From: Micromonospora echinospora
Lineage (GTDB): Bacteria; Actinomycetota; Actinomycetes; Mycobacteriales; Micromonosporaceae
Assembly: GCF_900091495.1 (NCBI RefSeq)
Contig: NZ_LT607413.1
Coordinates: 868,001-932,000 of the forward strand
Length of the DNA: 64,000 nt
Reading direction: 5' to 3'
Shown: in pieces, positions 53,749-62,867 of the stretch
Layout: every line of letters begins with the position of its first letter
Position numbering within the stretch: the first letter of the stretch is position 1
Translations under genes and position numbers: made by a program
The notes under the pieces: generated by a model
Database searches by the model: none
Seen by the model: only the letters and a program-made list of their open reading frames with translations
What the model was told of the DNA's origin: nothing

Positions 53749-55383
53749 GTGAGAAGAATACGTGATGCCATGGCCGCGGCGGGGTGTGGAATCCTGTTGG
53801 CCAGCCTGCTCGTCAGCATCGATGTCGCCGCCGCGAGCCCAACCGCCGGCGGCTCGGCGGAGGTCACGGTCGCCGCCGCCGGTCGCGGCTACGCCTCGCC
53901 GAAGTTCATCGACCAGCGCACCAACTCGCCGGCCCGCCAAGCAGCCACGACTGCGGACCACCCGACCCGGGGAGTCGACGGCAGGCCCACCGGCGACACC
54001 CTGCCCGCCCGTGTCAGCACGGCGGCCAAGCCGTCGACCACGAGTGCCCGCGTCCAGGACGGCCCGAACACCGGCGGATCCCGCCTGCCGCGTGCTCCGT
54101 CGCCGCGCACCATCAACTCCAACTTCGCCGGCATCAACCAGGCCGGCGGTGGCGGCGCCCAGCCCTCCGACGTCAACGCCAGTGTCGGCCCCACGCAGAT
54201 CCTGGAGACCGTGAACCGGCGGGTCACCGTGTTCGACAAGACCGGCGTGCAGCAGTGCACCAACACCCTGGCGGGGTGGCTCGGACTCGGCAGCACCAAC
54301 GTGTTCGACCCGCGCACCCTGTACGACAACCTGAACGACCGGTTCATCGTCATCGCCACCACCAACGGCACGCCCGGCGCGGCCCCGCGACTGTTCCTGG
54401 CCGCGAGCACCGGCGGCGACGCCTGCGGCGGCTACTTCGTCTACACGCTCACCTTCAGCGGCGCGCTGTTCCCGTCGGGAATGCTGTTGGACTACCCGTA
54501 CCTGGGCCAGGACCGGGTCGCGATCCTGTCCTCCACCAACAACTTCAATCCCGGGTACGTCAACTCCACCGCCTGGTCGGTGTCCAAGGCTCTGGTGTAC
54601 GCCGGAGCGGCGGTCAGCTTCCCGGCCTTCGCCGTCGACTTCTCCACCGCACCGGTCACCGTGGTCGGCATCCCCGTCGCCGCCACCGCGAACACCTACT
54701 ACGTGGCCGGCGTGCCCGGCACCGGATACCGGCTCTACCGGATGAGCAACAGCGCCGGTCCCGGCACCACTCTGGTCCTCCAGGCCACCGTGGCGTCCGC
54801 CTACGCCAGCCCCAGCCGACGGGTCAACCAGTGTGGCACGGCCACCACCCTCGACCCCCTCGACGGACGCATAGCCTGGGCGCCGGTACAGGCGGCCAAC
54901 TCGCCGTACATCTGGTTCACCCATGGCATCGACATCGCCGGGTACCCCGGCGTCCGGTACGGAGCGATCGGCACCTCCACCAACACCGCCACCGTGGCCA
55001 ACGCCTTCCACAGCAGCACCAGCGACGACTTCAACCCGTCCCTCGGCGCCTCCGAAGTCGCGCCGAACGCGTTCAACGTCTGGCTCAACTGGGCCTACAC
55101 CGACACCGGAGCCACCACCTGCAGAAACACGTCCATGACGTTCAACGGGGTGCAACCCGGAGCGGGCGTACCCGCCCTCACCAACACCGACGTCACCCTG
55201 ATCGTCGGCTCGAACACCGTCAGCAACACCCGCTTCGGTGACTACTCCAGCGTCCAGGTCGACCCGGTCGCCGCCAGCGCCAGCTGCCCGGTCGGCCGGA
55301 CCGCGCTCCTCGCCCAGCAGTACTTCGTCGGCGGGACCTGGGCCACCCGCCTCGTCCGCGTCAGCTTCGGTGCCGGCTGTTGA
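53749..55383 (+). CDS. Secreted protein of unknown function
   Basis: 544 residues if translation starts at GTG 53749, preferred because TGAGG stands six bases upstream; ATG 53737 and 53728 are in the same frame but lack a ribosome site. A signal peptide (GCGILLASLLVSIDVAAA) is followed by a disordered Ala/Thr/Pro region (about 35-120). A beta-rich domain follows with NFAGINQAGGGG, VNASVGPTQILETVNRRVTVFDK and repeated PxxG loops, plus at least six cysteines. By pattern it may be a beta-propeller-like surface protein; no family recognised. The 200 bases upstream are unusually A/T-rich. Confidence 0.78.
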   Translation: MRRIRDAMAAAGCGILLASLLVSIDVAAASPTAGGSAEVTVAAAGRGYASPKFIDQRTNSPARQAATTADHPTRGVDGRPTGDTLPARVSTAAKPSTTSARVQDGPNTGGSRLPRAPSPRTINSNFAGINQAGGGGAQPSDVNASVGPTQILETVNRRVTVFDKTGVQQCTNTLAGWLGLGSTNVFDPRTLYDNLNDRFIVIATTNGTPGAAPRLFLAASTGGDACGGYFVYTLTFSGALFPSGMLLDYPYLGQDRVAILSSTNNFNPGYVNSTAWSVSKALVYAGAAVSFPAFAVDFSTAPVTVVGIPVAATANTYYVAGVPGTGYRLYRMSNSAGPGTTLVLQATVASAYASPSRRVNQCGTATTLDPLDGRIAWAPVQAANSPYIWFTHGIDIAGYPGVRYGAIGTSTNTATVANAFHSSTSDDFNPSLGASEVAPNAFNVWLNWAYTDTGATTCRNTSMTFNGVQPGAGVPALTNTDVTLIVGSNTVSNTRFGDYSSVQVDPVAASASCPVGRTALLAQQYFVGGTWATRLVRVSFGAGC

Positions 55384-55400
55384 CTGACCGGCACCCGTAC

Positions 55401-55433
55401 GGATGCCCGGCGGCACAAGGCCGTCGGGCATCC
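55401..55433. terminator. Bidirectional hairpin between convergent genes
   Basis: GGATGCCCGGCGG and CCGTCGGGCATCC pair over 12 of 13 bases around CACAAGG. It sits 18 bases after the secreted-protein stop and 60 bases after the stop of the MerR gene. Confidence 0.7.
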
Positions 55434-55492
55434 TCGGGACCACGAGCGTCGTCGGGTTGACGTCCGACGCCGGAAGGCCCGGCGCACACCCC

Positions 55493-56251
55493 TCAGGACC
55501 GGGTGATCGCGTTGGCGTGGATGGCCTCGCTCAGGTACGCGGTCAGTCCCGGCCTGATCTGCTCGTAGTGGGCGGTGAACCGGGGGTCGGCGAGGTACAT
55601 GTCGGCCAGCCCGGTCTGGATCTCGTAGCTGCACTCGTAGTACCAGCGGCTGATGTGCGCCCGGTGCTCCTCGGCCAGCTCCATCGCCGCCGGACTGTCG
55701 GCCGATGCGCCGGACTCCATGACGGCCACGATCCGCCGAGCCCAGTCCTCCGTCTCCTCCTTCATCCGCAGCCAGTCGGCCCCGGTGTAGCCGGCGGTGC
55801 GCCGGGTCGACTCCCGGTACGCCTCGCTGCCGCCCCAACGCTGCTCAGCCTCCTCGGCGTGCGCGTCGGGGTCGAAGTCGCCGAAGACCTCGAACCGTTC
55901 CTCGGGCGTGAGTCGGATGTTCATCTTCTTCGCCTCCATCGCGAACTCGATCGCCGTGACCATCTCCTCCAGGCGCTTGATGCGTACCGTCAGCAGTTCG
56001 TGCTGCCGCCGCAGGTGCGCCGCCGGGTCGGCCCCCGGGTCGTCGAGGATGGTGGCGATCTCTTCCAGCGGGAACCCCAGCTCACGGTAGAAGAGGATCT
56101 GCTGGAGCCGTTCCAGGTCCGCATCGTCGTAGCGGCGGTACCCGGTTGGGGTGCGCCCGCTTGGCGAGAGCAGTCCGATCTCGTCGTAGTGGTGCAGCGT
56201 TCGTACGGTCACCCGGGCCAGCCGGGCGACCTCTCCCACCGTGTGCGCCAT
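55493..56251 (-). CDS. MerR-family regulator with TipAS-like effector domain
   Basis: 252 residues from ATG 56251, with GGGAGG four bases upstream. The MerR HTH (about 1-70) reads VGEVARLARVTVRTLHHYDEIGLL and GYRRYDDADLERLQQILFY, followed by a dimer helix. The C-terminal 130 residues resemble the TipAS antibiotic-recognition domain (EERFEVFGDF, EAYRESTRRTAGYTGADW, ISRWYYECSYEIQTGLADMYLADPRF). Such regulators bind thiopeptide-like ligands and activate transcription of their own and resistance genes. The target gene is not obvious here. Confidence 0.92.
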   Translation of the reverse strand: MAHTVGEVARLARVTVRTLHHYDEIGLLSPSGRTPTGYRRYDDADLERLQQILFYRELGFPLEEIATILDDPGADPAAHLRRQHELLTVRIKRLEEMVTAIEFAMEAKKMNIRLTPEERFEVFGDFDPDAHAEEAEQRWGGSEAYRESTRRTAGYTGADWLRMKEETEDWARRIVAVMESGASADSPAAMELAEEHRAHISRWYYECSYEIQTGLADMYLADPRFTAHYEQIRPGLTAYLSEAIHANAITRS

Positions 56252-56357
56252 GGTTCCTCCCTTCTCCGGAGCCACGTTCCCGCCTTCCGTTAGGTGAGGG
56301 TCAAGCCCGATTCAACGCACCGGTGGGTGGGTGGTGGGGTGCCGGGGGTTGAGGTGT

Positions 56358-56411
56358 TTGCAGGGGGCCCTTCCTCATCAAAATGCGCTAGCAGGGGACC
56401 CCTGCTACCAC
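56358..56411 (-). repeat. Intergenic double-palindrome element, copy C
   Basis: Read on the minus strand: GGTAGCAGGGGTCCCCTGCTAG then CGCATTTTGATGAGG then GGGCCCCCTGC. It lies 79 bases beyond the stop of the minus-strand gene at 56490, with its T-run facing downstream. Confidence 0.75.
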
Positions 56412-56489
56412 CTCAACCCACCGCTACCACCACCAAACCCCCGGCTCCGCCGTGGTGGCGGGACCGGGGGCGGGTGGGTCAGGAGCGGG

Positions 56490-57122
56490 TCAGGCGGTGA
56501 CGCGCTCCCGCTCCGGGGCGGCGAACGTCTCGTTCCTCGGGGTCCGGGCCGCGTGGACGAAACCGGCGATCGAGAGCAGGAACAGCAGCCCGGCGCCGAG
56601 GTACATGGCCAGCGCGCCCTGCTGGGCCTTGACGCCGAACTCGCTGAAGCCGTACGAGGTGAGCAACAGGCCGCGCAGCGTCTCGCCCTTGAAGACGGTC
56701 TCCCGCTGGCCCTGGAGCTGGGCGAGCTGCTTCTCCAACTCGGGCAGGGCCGGGTCGTTGGCCTGCCGGGCCGCCTCGATCTTGCCCTGGATCTCGCGCT
56801 CCGGTCCGCCGAGCGAGGCGTACGTCTGGCCGCCGGCGATGCCCTTCAGGTGCAGCCCGATGTACTCGTTGGCGTAGCACTCGGCCTGCTTGCCGGTGGT
56901 CATCAGCTTGCCGGCGTTCTCGACGAGGCAGTCGGCCTTCTTCTCCTCCTCGCTGAGGTTCTCGGCGGGGGTGAACCGGATGTTCTGCTCACTCAACTGG
57001 TCGCGTACGTAGTCGTTGGCGAAGTTGGCGTTGGTGGTCAGCACGATGCCGATGACGAGCAGGAGGGCGGCCAGTCCGAGGCCACCGATGCTGAAGAGGA
57101 TGTCGAGGGTCCGGCGCTTCAT
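56490..57122 (-). CDS. Two-helix membrane protein of unknown function
   Basis: 210 residues from ATG 57122, with GGGGAGAA nearby. Membrane segments lie at about 8-30 (LFSIGGLGLAALLLVIGIVLTT) and about 178-198 (ALAMYLGAGLLFLLSIAGFVHA). The outer loop of about 145 residues contains two cysteines (ADCLVEN, AECYANEY) that could be disulfide-linked and a coiled coil (LEKQLAQLQGQRE). No family recognised. It stands alone, followed by copy C of the palindromic element. Confidence 0.75.
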   Translation of the reverse strand: MKRRTLDILFSIGGLGLAALLLVIGIVLTTNANFANDYVRDQLSEQNIRFTPAENLSEEEKKADCLVENAGKLMTTGKQAECYANEYIGLHLKGIAGGQTYASLGGPEREIQGKIEAARQANDPALPELEKQLAQLQGQRETVFKGETLRGLLLTSYGFSEFGVKAQQGALAMYLGAGLLFLLSIAGFVHAARTPRNETFAAPERERVTA

Positions 57123-57296
57123 GTCGTTCTCCCCAGGTCGCTGCCGCTGTCGGATGTCTACATATCGATTACTAATACATGGTCGCGCCGACCGCACGGT
57201 GGGAGACAGGGCCGAAGCTCCCCGACCTGACCGGGACCTTCGACCCTGCCGAGGGCGGGTACGACGGCCGGAGAAAGCCCCGAACTGATTCGCGGA

Positions 57297-59597
57297 TCAG
57301 AATCCGGTGAACGCCGAGCGCAGGTCGGCGAGGCTGCCCGGCCGGCCGTAGAGGTAACCCTGACCCTGGGCGCAGCCGATCGCGGCGACCGCGTCGTGCT
57401 GCCGGTCGGTCTCCACGCCCTCCGCCACCACCCGCAGGTCGAACGCGTCGGCGAGGCTGCTCACCATGTTGACCGTCGCGTACGCCCGCGCGTCCTCACC
57501 CAGCCGGGCCACGAACGACCGGTCGATCTTCAGCTCGGTGGCCGGGATCCGGTGCAGGTAGCTCAGCGACGAGTAGCCCGTGCCGAAGTCGTCGATGGCG
57601 ATCCGGATGCCCAGCTCACGGAGCTGGCGGAGCCGGTCCAGCACCGCCTCGCTCCCCTCGATCAGCGCCGACTCGGTCAGTTCCAGGGTCAACGCGCGCG
57701 GGGCCAGCCCGGCGGCGGAGGTCGCCCCGGTGACCGTGGCGATCAGGTCGGGACGGCGTAGGTGAGCTGCGGCGATGTTGACCGCGACCGTCGCGTCCGG
57801 GGCGCCCCGTCGCCAGACGGCCGCGGCCCGGCACGCCTCGTGGATCACCCAGCGGTCGATGGGGAGGATCAGGCCGGTCTCCTCGGCCAGCGGCAGGAAC
57901 CGGCCCGGTGACAGCATCCCGAGCCGGGGGTGCCGCCAGCGTACGAGCGCCTCGGCGCTGCGGACGACGCCGCTGCGCAGGTCGACGATGGGTTGGAACT
58001 CCAGCTCCAACTGTCCCTCGTCGACCGCCCGACGCAGTTCGGCGATCAGCTCGGCCCGGCTCACCGCCGACTCGCGCAGCGCCGGGGTGCAGGTCCGGTA
58101 CGCGGACTTGCCGGCCGCCTTCGCCGCGTACATCGCGATGTCGGCGTCGCGGAGCAGGTCGCTGTGGGTGGCGTGCTGGGGGCCGTACTCGGCGATGCCG
58201 ATGCTGGCCGACGGATGGGTGCCGACGTCCTCCTCGTCGTCGGCCGGGCGCAGCGCGGTGAGCAGCCGCTCGGCCAGCCGTTCGGGGGACACCGGCCGGT
58301 CGGCGTCGACCAGGACGGCGAACTCGTCCCCGCCGAGGCGGGCCACCGTGCCGTCGCCGTCCACCGCGTCGCGCATCCGGTCGGCGATGCTGACCAGCAG
58401 CGCGTCCCCGGTGGCGTGCCCGAACCGGTCGTTGACCTGCTTGAAGCCGTCCAGGTCGAGCAGCAGGACGGAGACCGGGGACTCCTCCCGGATGGCCCGG
58501 CGCAGCCGGCGGGTGAACATCAACCGGTTCGGCAGGCCGGTGAGCTGGTCGGCGTAGGCGAGCTGGCGGAGTTGGGCGACCAGTCGCAGGTTCTCGTTGG
58601 CGGCGAGGCCCTGCCGCAGGGCCAGGACGGCCAGCAGACCCAGCACACAGACGAGGATCAGCGGCGGGGTCTGCCCGGTGGGCCGGCGGGCCAGCAGCAC
58701 CGCGACGATCGCCCCGCCCACCGGGAGGTACGGCAGGGCCGCCCGCCACCAGGGCGGTGCCGGCGGGACGATGGTCTCGTCGGTGTCCACGCTCTCGGCC
58801 GGCGGCGGGTAGCGGGTCGCCACGCCCACCAGCAGGCAGGTCAGCGGCCAGCCCAGGTCGACCAGGTGCCCGGGGACGTAGCTGCCGTGCGCGAGCAGCC
58901 AGACGTAGCCGATGTCGGCGACGGCCCGGACGGCGAGGCTGCCGCCGAGCACGGTCAGCGGGCACCACATGGTGCGGGACGATCCGGTCACCGCCGCCAG
59001 GATGGTCAACTGCACCAGGTCGAAGGTCGGATAGACCAGGGCGAGGGCGTGGTCCGGCTCGGCGAGTGGGGCGGCGGCGACGTCGCGGAAGACCACCACC
59101 CAGCCGATCGGCACCAGGGACAGCCCGACGATCACCCCGTCGAGCAGGACCCGGCCCCGGCCGACGGTGCTGTGCGGCGCGGTGGGGCTGGACAGGATGC
59201 CGATGGTGCCGAGGACGATGCCGGTGATGAAGACCAGCCCGACCAGCGGGGTGTGCGGGGTCTCGCCGCTGCTGACGCGCCCGAGCGCCCAGAGTGCCCG
59301 GGAGACAGCGGAGAGGGCCATGGTGACCGCGAGCAGCGTCCAGAATCGGCGCAGCGACGGCGGGTGGCGGCGGGACACCCCGGCGCAGGCGACCGCAGCC
59401 CAGCCGGCGACGGCGATCGCGCCGAGGTCGGCAACGAGCGCGGCGGCGGGTAGTCGGGCGACGAGCCAGAACGCCTCGACGAGGACGACCGCCACGGCGA
59501 CGGCGAGACCGAGCCGCCCGGGGCGGGACGGCCCAGGCGGCACTCGGGACGAACCGGTCGCCACCACGGCGTCCCGGTTCACCTCCTGCGGCGGCAC
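57297..59597 (-). CDS. Membrane-bound GGDEF-EAL cyclic-di-GMP enzyme
   Basis: 766 residues from GTG 59597, with GGAG nine bases upstream; GTG 59582 is an alternative. Seven or eight membrane helices (about 30-320) form a MASE-like sensor. The GGDEF domain (about 335-500) has an intact GGDEF near residue 420 (synthesis of c-di-GMP). The EAL domain (about 520-760) has EALVRW and DDFGTGYSSL (hydrolysis). Both active sites look complete, so the net activity is decided by the membrane sensor. Such dual enzymes control development and exopolysaccharide in actinomycetes. Monocistronic. Confidence 0.93.
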   Translation of the reverse strand: MPPQEVNRDAVVATGSSRVPPGPSRPGRLGLAVAVAVVLVEAFWLVARLPAAALVADLGAIAVAGWAAVACAGVSRRHPPSLRRFWTLLAVTMALSAVSRALWALGRVSSGETPHTPLVGLVFITGIVLGTIGILSSPTAPHSTVGRGRVLLDGVIVGLSLVPIGWVVVFRDVAAAPLAEPDHALALVYPTFDLVQLTILAAVTGSSRTMWCPLTVLGGSLAVRAVADIGYVWLLAHGSYVPGHLVDLGWPLTCLLVGVATRYPPPAESVDTDETIVPPAPPWWRAALPYLPVGGAIVAVLLARRPTGQTPPLILVCVLGLLAVLALRQGLAANENLRLVAQLRQLAYADQLTGLPNRLMFTRRLRRAIREESPVSVLLLDLDGFKQVNDRFGHATGDALLVSIADRMRDAVDGDGTVARLGGDEFAVLVDADRPVSPERLAERLLTALRPADDEEDVGTHPSASIGIAEYGPQHATHSDLLRDADIAMYAAKAAGKSAYRTCTPALRESAVSRAELIAELRRAVDEGQLELEFQPIVDLRSGVVRSAEALVRWRHPRLGMLSPGRFLPLAEETGLILPIDRWVIHEACRAAAVWRRGAPDATVAVNIAAAHLRRPDLIATVTGATSAAGLAPRALTLELTESALIEGSEAVLDRLRQLRELGIRIAIDDFGTGYSSLSYLHRIPATELKIDRSFVARLGEDARAYATVNMVSSLADAFDLRVVAEGVETDRQHDAVAAIGCAQGQGYLYGRPGSLADLRSAFTGF

Positions 59598-59788
59598 GGC
59601 GATTCGCTCCGGCTCTCTCTTCTGAGTCCACGCTGGACGGCGCGTACCGGTCACGGGTGGCGAACGAGCAAAGCCTAGCCAGCGTGCCGCGCCCCCGCTA
59701 GCACCTGCGACTGACCCCCTGCTCAGTCGGCGCGCCCCGGACCTGCCCTGTCGACCGGTTTGGGATGCCTCACGGTGGTCCGAGCCGG

Positions 59789-61327
59789 TCAGTCCCACTC
59801 CTCGGTGGCGACCGCGTCGTCGGCGGGGTCGACAGAGTCCGGGTGCACGGAGTCCGGGTCGGCGGCGGGCGGTGGCGGGCCGCCGTGCGTCCACGGGGTC
59901 TCCTCCACTGTCGGGAACGCCCCGGCCGGCAGGAACGCGTCCGACAGGGTGGTGTAGCAGAGCCGTTCGCCGACCTCGGGGACCGTCCCGGGCGGCGCGG
60001 TCCGGCCGCGCCCCATGCCGCCGGACAGCTCCAGCACCACCTCGGTCTTCGACTCCCCCACCGGGTTGACGAAGACCACCTTCGCCTTCTGGGCGGGCCG
60101 GGTCGGTGACCAGAGGGTCGCGCCGACCGGCATCGGCACCGGCTCGTCGGTGACCACCTGGATCCGGGGACGCAGCACCGGACGCTTGCCGGTGTCGTCG
60201 ATCCGGGTCGGGTCGGCCAGGGTCACGTCACCGACGAACGCCTCCCCGGTCAGCCGGTGCTCGGCCATCACCAGCGGGTCGTCGTAGGCGCGCTGGACGG
60301 CGTACGCGGTCAGGGCCCGCTCCAGCCGGTGCAGCTTCGCCGCGGCGGTCACCGCCCCGTCCCGGCGGGGCTGCGGCGCCCCGCCCCCGTCGACGTGCTC
60401 GGCGAACGCGGTGAACGCGTCCCGGTCACCGTCCCAGCGGCCGGCGACCCGCGCCCCGGGCGGCAGGGCGTACAGCAGCGCCAGTCCGCGCCACATCAGG
60501 TCCCAGGTCGGCGCGAGCTGGCCGCGCAGCAGCTCCACCAGATCCGCGTACGCCGTCCGGCGGGCGTCCGGGTCGTCGCCGGCCGCCGCGTACGCCTCGA
60601 TCGCCGGGTACAGCCGGCCGTTGTCGAAGTCCGGGTCGGTGGCCGGGCCGGCGGGCGGGCAGAGCGACGGGTCCTCGGCGCGGGCGGCGGCCTGCGCTCC
60701 GGTCAGCCCCGGCGGGGGGTCGATCCAGCCGAGCAGCGCCGGCAGGTGCAGGTCCTCCAGCACGCTCTGCCCGGTCGCGTAGTGCAGGGTGAGCGCCTCG
60801 GTCAGGGCGAGCAGGGCCGACGAGCCCGGGTGCTCGGCCCGGTCGGCGAAAAAGGTGAGCCAGCGGCCGAGCAGCGGCACCGACGGGTGCACCGGGTACT
60901 CGCCGTCGGCACGGCGGAACCGGGTGGCCCGCCCGAACAGGCGCAGGAACGTCACGCCGGCCGGGTTCGGCACCACCAGTTGCGGCGCGTCGACGTACCG
61001 CCGGCGCACGTCCCGGCCCCGGTCGACCGGGACGTCCTCGGTCGCGCCCCGGTGCCCGTCGATCCAGGGCAGCACGATCCCGGCCAGTTCGGCGGCGAAG
61101 GCGAAGCGCTGGTCCCGGTTGCGGGGTTGCGGCACGATCAGCAGCCGGGCGTCGTCCGGGGCGGTGCCGACCAGCGCGGCGAGGGGGGCGTTCGCCTCGC
61201 CGGCCAGCGCCAGCGGGACGAGCACCAGCGGCTGCGGGGCCAGGTGCAGGTGCCGGACGGTGGCGACCGGCTCGGCCCGCCCGGTGGCGAGCGCCCGGGC
61301 ACGGGCGAGCGCGCGCAGCGTACTCAC
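59789..61327 (-). CDS. Unrecognised 512-residue partner of a RecB-like nuclease
   Basis: 512 residues from GTG 61327; this GTG overlaps the stop of a 25-codon ORF made by the junction duplication. I do not recognise a family. The chain starts VSTLRALARARALATG and has an alpha/beta region (ATVRHLHLAPQPLVLVPLAL, LLIVPQPRNRDQRFAFAAELAG), a long helical centre (LLGRWLTFFADRAEHPGSS, LTEALTLHYATGQSVLEDL), and a C-terminal beta domain (GATLWSPTRPAQKAKVVFV, KTEVVLELSGGMGRG). The tight pairing with the nuclease gene suggests one complex, possibly defence or repair. Confidence 0.75.
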   Translation of the reverse strand: MSTLRALARARALATGRAEPVATVRHLHLAPQPLVLVPLALAGEANAPLAALVGTAPDDARLLIVPQPRNRDQRFAFAAELAGIVLPWIDGHRGATEDVPVDRGRDVRRRYVDAPQLVVPNPAGVTFLRLFGRATRFRRADGEYPVHPSVPLLGRWLTFFADRAEHPGSSALLALTEALTLHYATGQSVLEDLHLPALLGWIDPPPGLTGAQAAARAEDPSLCPPAGPATDPDFDNGRLYPAIEAYAAAGDDPDARRTAYADLVELLRGQLAPTWDLMWRGLALLYALPPGARVAGRWDGDRDAFTAFAEHVDGGGAPQPRRDGAVTAAAKLHRLERALTAYAVQRAYDDPLVMAEHRLTGEAFVGDVTLADPTRIDDTGKRPVLRPRIQVVTDEPVPMPVGATLWSPTRPAQKAKVVFVNPVGESKTEVVLELSGGMGRGRTAPPGTVPEVGERLCYTTLSDAFLPAGAFPTVEETPWTHGGPPPPAADPDSVHPDSVDPADDAVATEEWD

Positions 61328-61412
61328 GTGGGCCGCCCGGTGGCGCGCACGCGCAGCGTACTCACGTGGGCCGCCCGGCGGTGCGCGCGCAGCGTACTCA
61401 CGTCGGCCGTCC
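61313..61412 (-). repeat. Triplicated gene junction (36/38-base units)
   Basis: GTGAGTACGCTGCGC occurs three times (at 61387-61401, 61351-61365 and 61313-61327), each preceded by a (C/G)GGxCGGCC(C/G)AC sequence. The first copy is the stop/start junction of the nuclease gene; the third is the start of the 512-residue gene. Units are 36 and 38 bases, so reading frame changes between copies 2 and 3. Confidence 0.85.
61324..61401 (-). CDS. 25-codon ORF created by the junction duplication
   Basis: GTG 61401 overlaps the nuclease stop (GTGA) and its own TGA at 61324-61326 overlaps the GTG of the downstream gene (GTGA). The peptide VSTLRAHRRAAHVSTLRVRA ends in GRPT, the same four residues that end the nuclease. 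It is probably a translational bridge rather than a functional peptide. Confidence 0.35.
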   Translation of the reverse strand: MSTLRAHRRAAHVSTLRVRATGRPT

Positions 61413-62489
61413 GGCCAGCGCCTCGGCCCGCAGCCGGGCTGCGGCCCGCAGCAGCGCGGCGGCCTCCGCCTGGTCCGGTTCCCCGGGGTGGTCGCCGTCG
61501 GCGAGCGCGAGCGCCTCCGCGACGTCGGCCACCCCGCCGAGCGCCTCGCGGACCGGCCGGCCCAGCGCGGCGGTGTGTCCACGTGCCTCGTGGCGGCAGA
61601 AGAACGCCAGCTCGCAGGCGGCCAGGCAGTCCGGGGCGTAGTGCGCCTCGACGGCGCCCAGCGCCGCGACCAGGGCCGCCGGCTCGGCGGTCGGGTCGGC
61701 GGTGAAGTCCTCCGGCACGCGGGCCAGCAGCGCGTCGAGCCGGTCCATCCGGGCCAGTTGCCGGCGCAGCACCAGCAGTTGCCGGCGCACGTCGACCAGA
61801 CTCGCCACCGGCTGGTTGGCGAAGTCACGCGGGCAGATCAGCACCACGTCGGCGGAGACCAGTTCCGGATCGTGCCCGGCGGCGGCGAGCAGTTCGCGCA
61901 GGGCGAGCACGTAGACGGCGGACTGGATCGCGGCGGCGGCCACCTTGCCCGGGTCGGCCTGGCCGTCGACCACCGGGAACGACTTGATCTCCACGACGTG
62001 GTAGCGGCCGGCGAGCCGGGCGGCGACCAGGTCGGGTTCCAGGTACACCCGCTGGCCGGCGATCTCCAGGCTGAGCAACGGATGGTCGAACAGAGCGGGT
62101 GACGCGTCATCGTCGGCGGCGGTCAGCAGTTCCCGGGACCGCTCGTGCCGCTGTGTCAGGCCGTCGGCGTTCAGGTCGGTCCAGGTGGGCACCCCGCCCG
62201 GCGACACCCCGAGCCGTTCGGCGACCAGGCGCAGCAGTTCCGCGCCGCCGTCGGCCTTGACCTGCGCCTCGAACGCGTTACCCCGGCTGATCGCGAACCG
62301 GGACTGCCCGAACCGGGCGGGAAAGCCGATCCGCTCCGCCAGCCGGGGCTTGTCCACGCCGGCCCCGTCCAGCACGGCCCGTCGGGTGCAGCCCGGGTTG
62401 CCGGTCAGCGCGGCGATCGTCCGGGCGTTGTGCCGGCGGGCCGGCACGCCGCCCCGGATGGCGGCCAGTCGCTGCTCGGTGGTCGTCAC
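61398..62489 (-). CDS. RecB/Cas4-like nuclease with candidate [4Fe-4S] cysteines
   Basis: 363 residues from ATG 62489. The PD-(D/E)XK core is YLEPDLVAARLAGRYHVVEIKSF (Asp about 152, Glu/Lys about 167/169), followed by QSAVYVLALRELL, the Gln helix of the RecB family. One early cysteine (Cys34, GNPGCTRRAV) and three late ones (CLAACELAFFC) match the split arrangement of Fe-S nucleases such as Cas4, AddB and Dna2. It probably cuts or processes DNA ends. It is coupled to the unknown gene at 59789. Confidence 0.78.
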   Translation of the reverse strand: MTTTEQRLAAIRGGVPARRHNARTIAALTGNPGCTRRAVLDGAGVDKPRLAERIGFPARFGQSRFAISRGNAFEAQVKADGGAELLRLVAERLGVSPGGVPTWTDLNADGLTQRHERSRELLTAADDDASPALFDHPLLSLEIAGQRVYLEPDLVAARLAGRYHVVEIKSFPVVDGQADPGKVAAAAIQSAVYVLALRELLAAAGHDPELVSADVVLICPRDFANQPVASLVDVRRQLLVLRRQLARMDRLDALLARVPEDFTADPTAEPAALVAALGAVEAHYAPDCLAACELAFFCRHEARGHTAALGRPVREALGGVADVAEALALADGDHPGEPDQAEAAALLRAAARLRAEALAGRPT

Positions 62490-62689
62490 GACAGGCCACG
62501 ATAGGCGCTCCAGTCCCGCCCCGCCCGCACCGGCACCCCGGGGCGTCGCGGTTGCCGGGCGCGCGGGGTGGGCTGGGGTGGGGTGCAGTTTGGTGGTAGC
62601 AGGGGTCCCCTGTTACCGCTTTTTGATGAGGAGGGGGCCCTGCAGGCACCTCAGCCAGGCACCTCAGCCGGGCATGTCAGCCGGGCATG
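62490..62689. other. Gap upstream of the nuclease cassette
   Basis: About 200 bases holding the promoter of the nuclease cassette, copy D of the palindromic element (62593-62646) and, from 62643 to 62695, four 13-base units of GGCACCTCAGCCA / GGGCATGTCAGCC type. No gene seen. Confidence 0.55.
62593..62646 (+). repeat. Intergenic double-palindrome element, copy D
   Basis: GGTAGCAGGGGTCCCCTGTTACC then GCTTTTTGATGAGGA then GGGGCCCTGCA. Unlike the other copies it does not follow a gene end in its own orientation. Confidence 0.8.
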
Positions 62690-62866
62690 TCAGCGGCCGG
62701 TGGAGCGGTTCCGGGGGGAACGGGGCAGCCGCGCCCCGGCGGACGGCCGACGGCGGCGTCGACGACGCCGCACCGGGGTGCAGGGTGGCCGGGACACGGT
62801 GTGGGTGGGCGGCTCGTCGGGCGGGGTCGGGGCGCGGCCGATCAGCCAGCAGAGGAAGCGGGTCAT
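62690..62866 (-). CDS. Possible 58-residue basic protein
   Basis: ATG 62866 begins one base after the stop of the zinc-ribbon gene (TGAGATG). The peptide starts MTRFLCWLIGRAPTPPDEPP, then has eight consecutive arginines and a Pro/Arg/Ser-rich end. It could be a coupled small protein or chance reading in GC-rich DNA; third-position bias is only moderate. Confidence 0.35.
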   Translation of the reverse strand: MTRFLCWLIGRAPTPPDEPPTHTVSRPPCTPVRRRRRRRRPSAGARLPRSPRNRSTGR

Positions 62867-62867
62867 C

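Noticed and set aside
52243..55443. Very long minus-strand open frame across the HNH and secreted-protein genes
   Set aside because: It is an antisense shadow produced by high GC. Its composition is Gly/Arg/Val-rich with no domain, and it covers well-supported genes on the plus strand.
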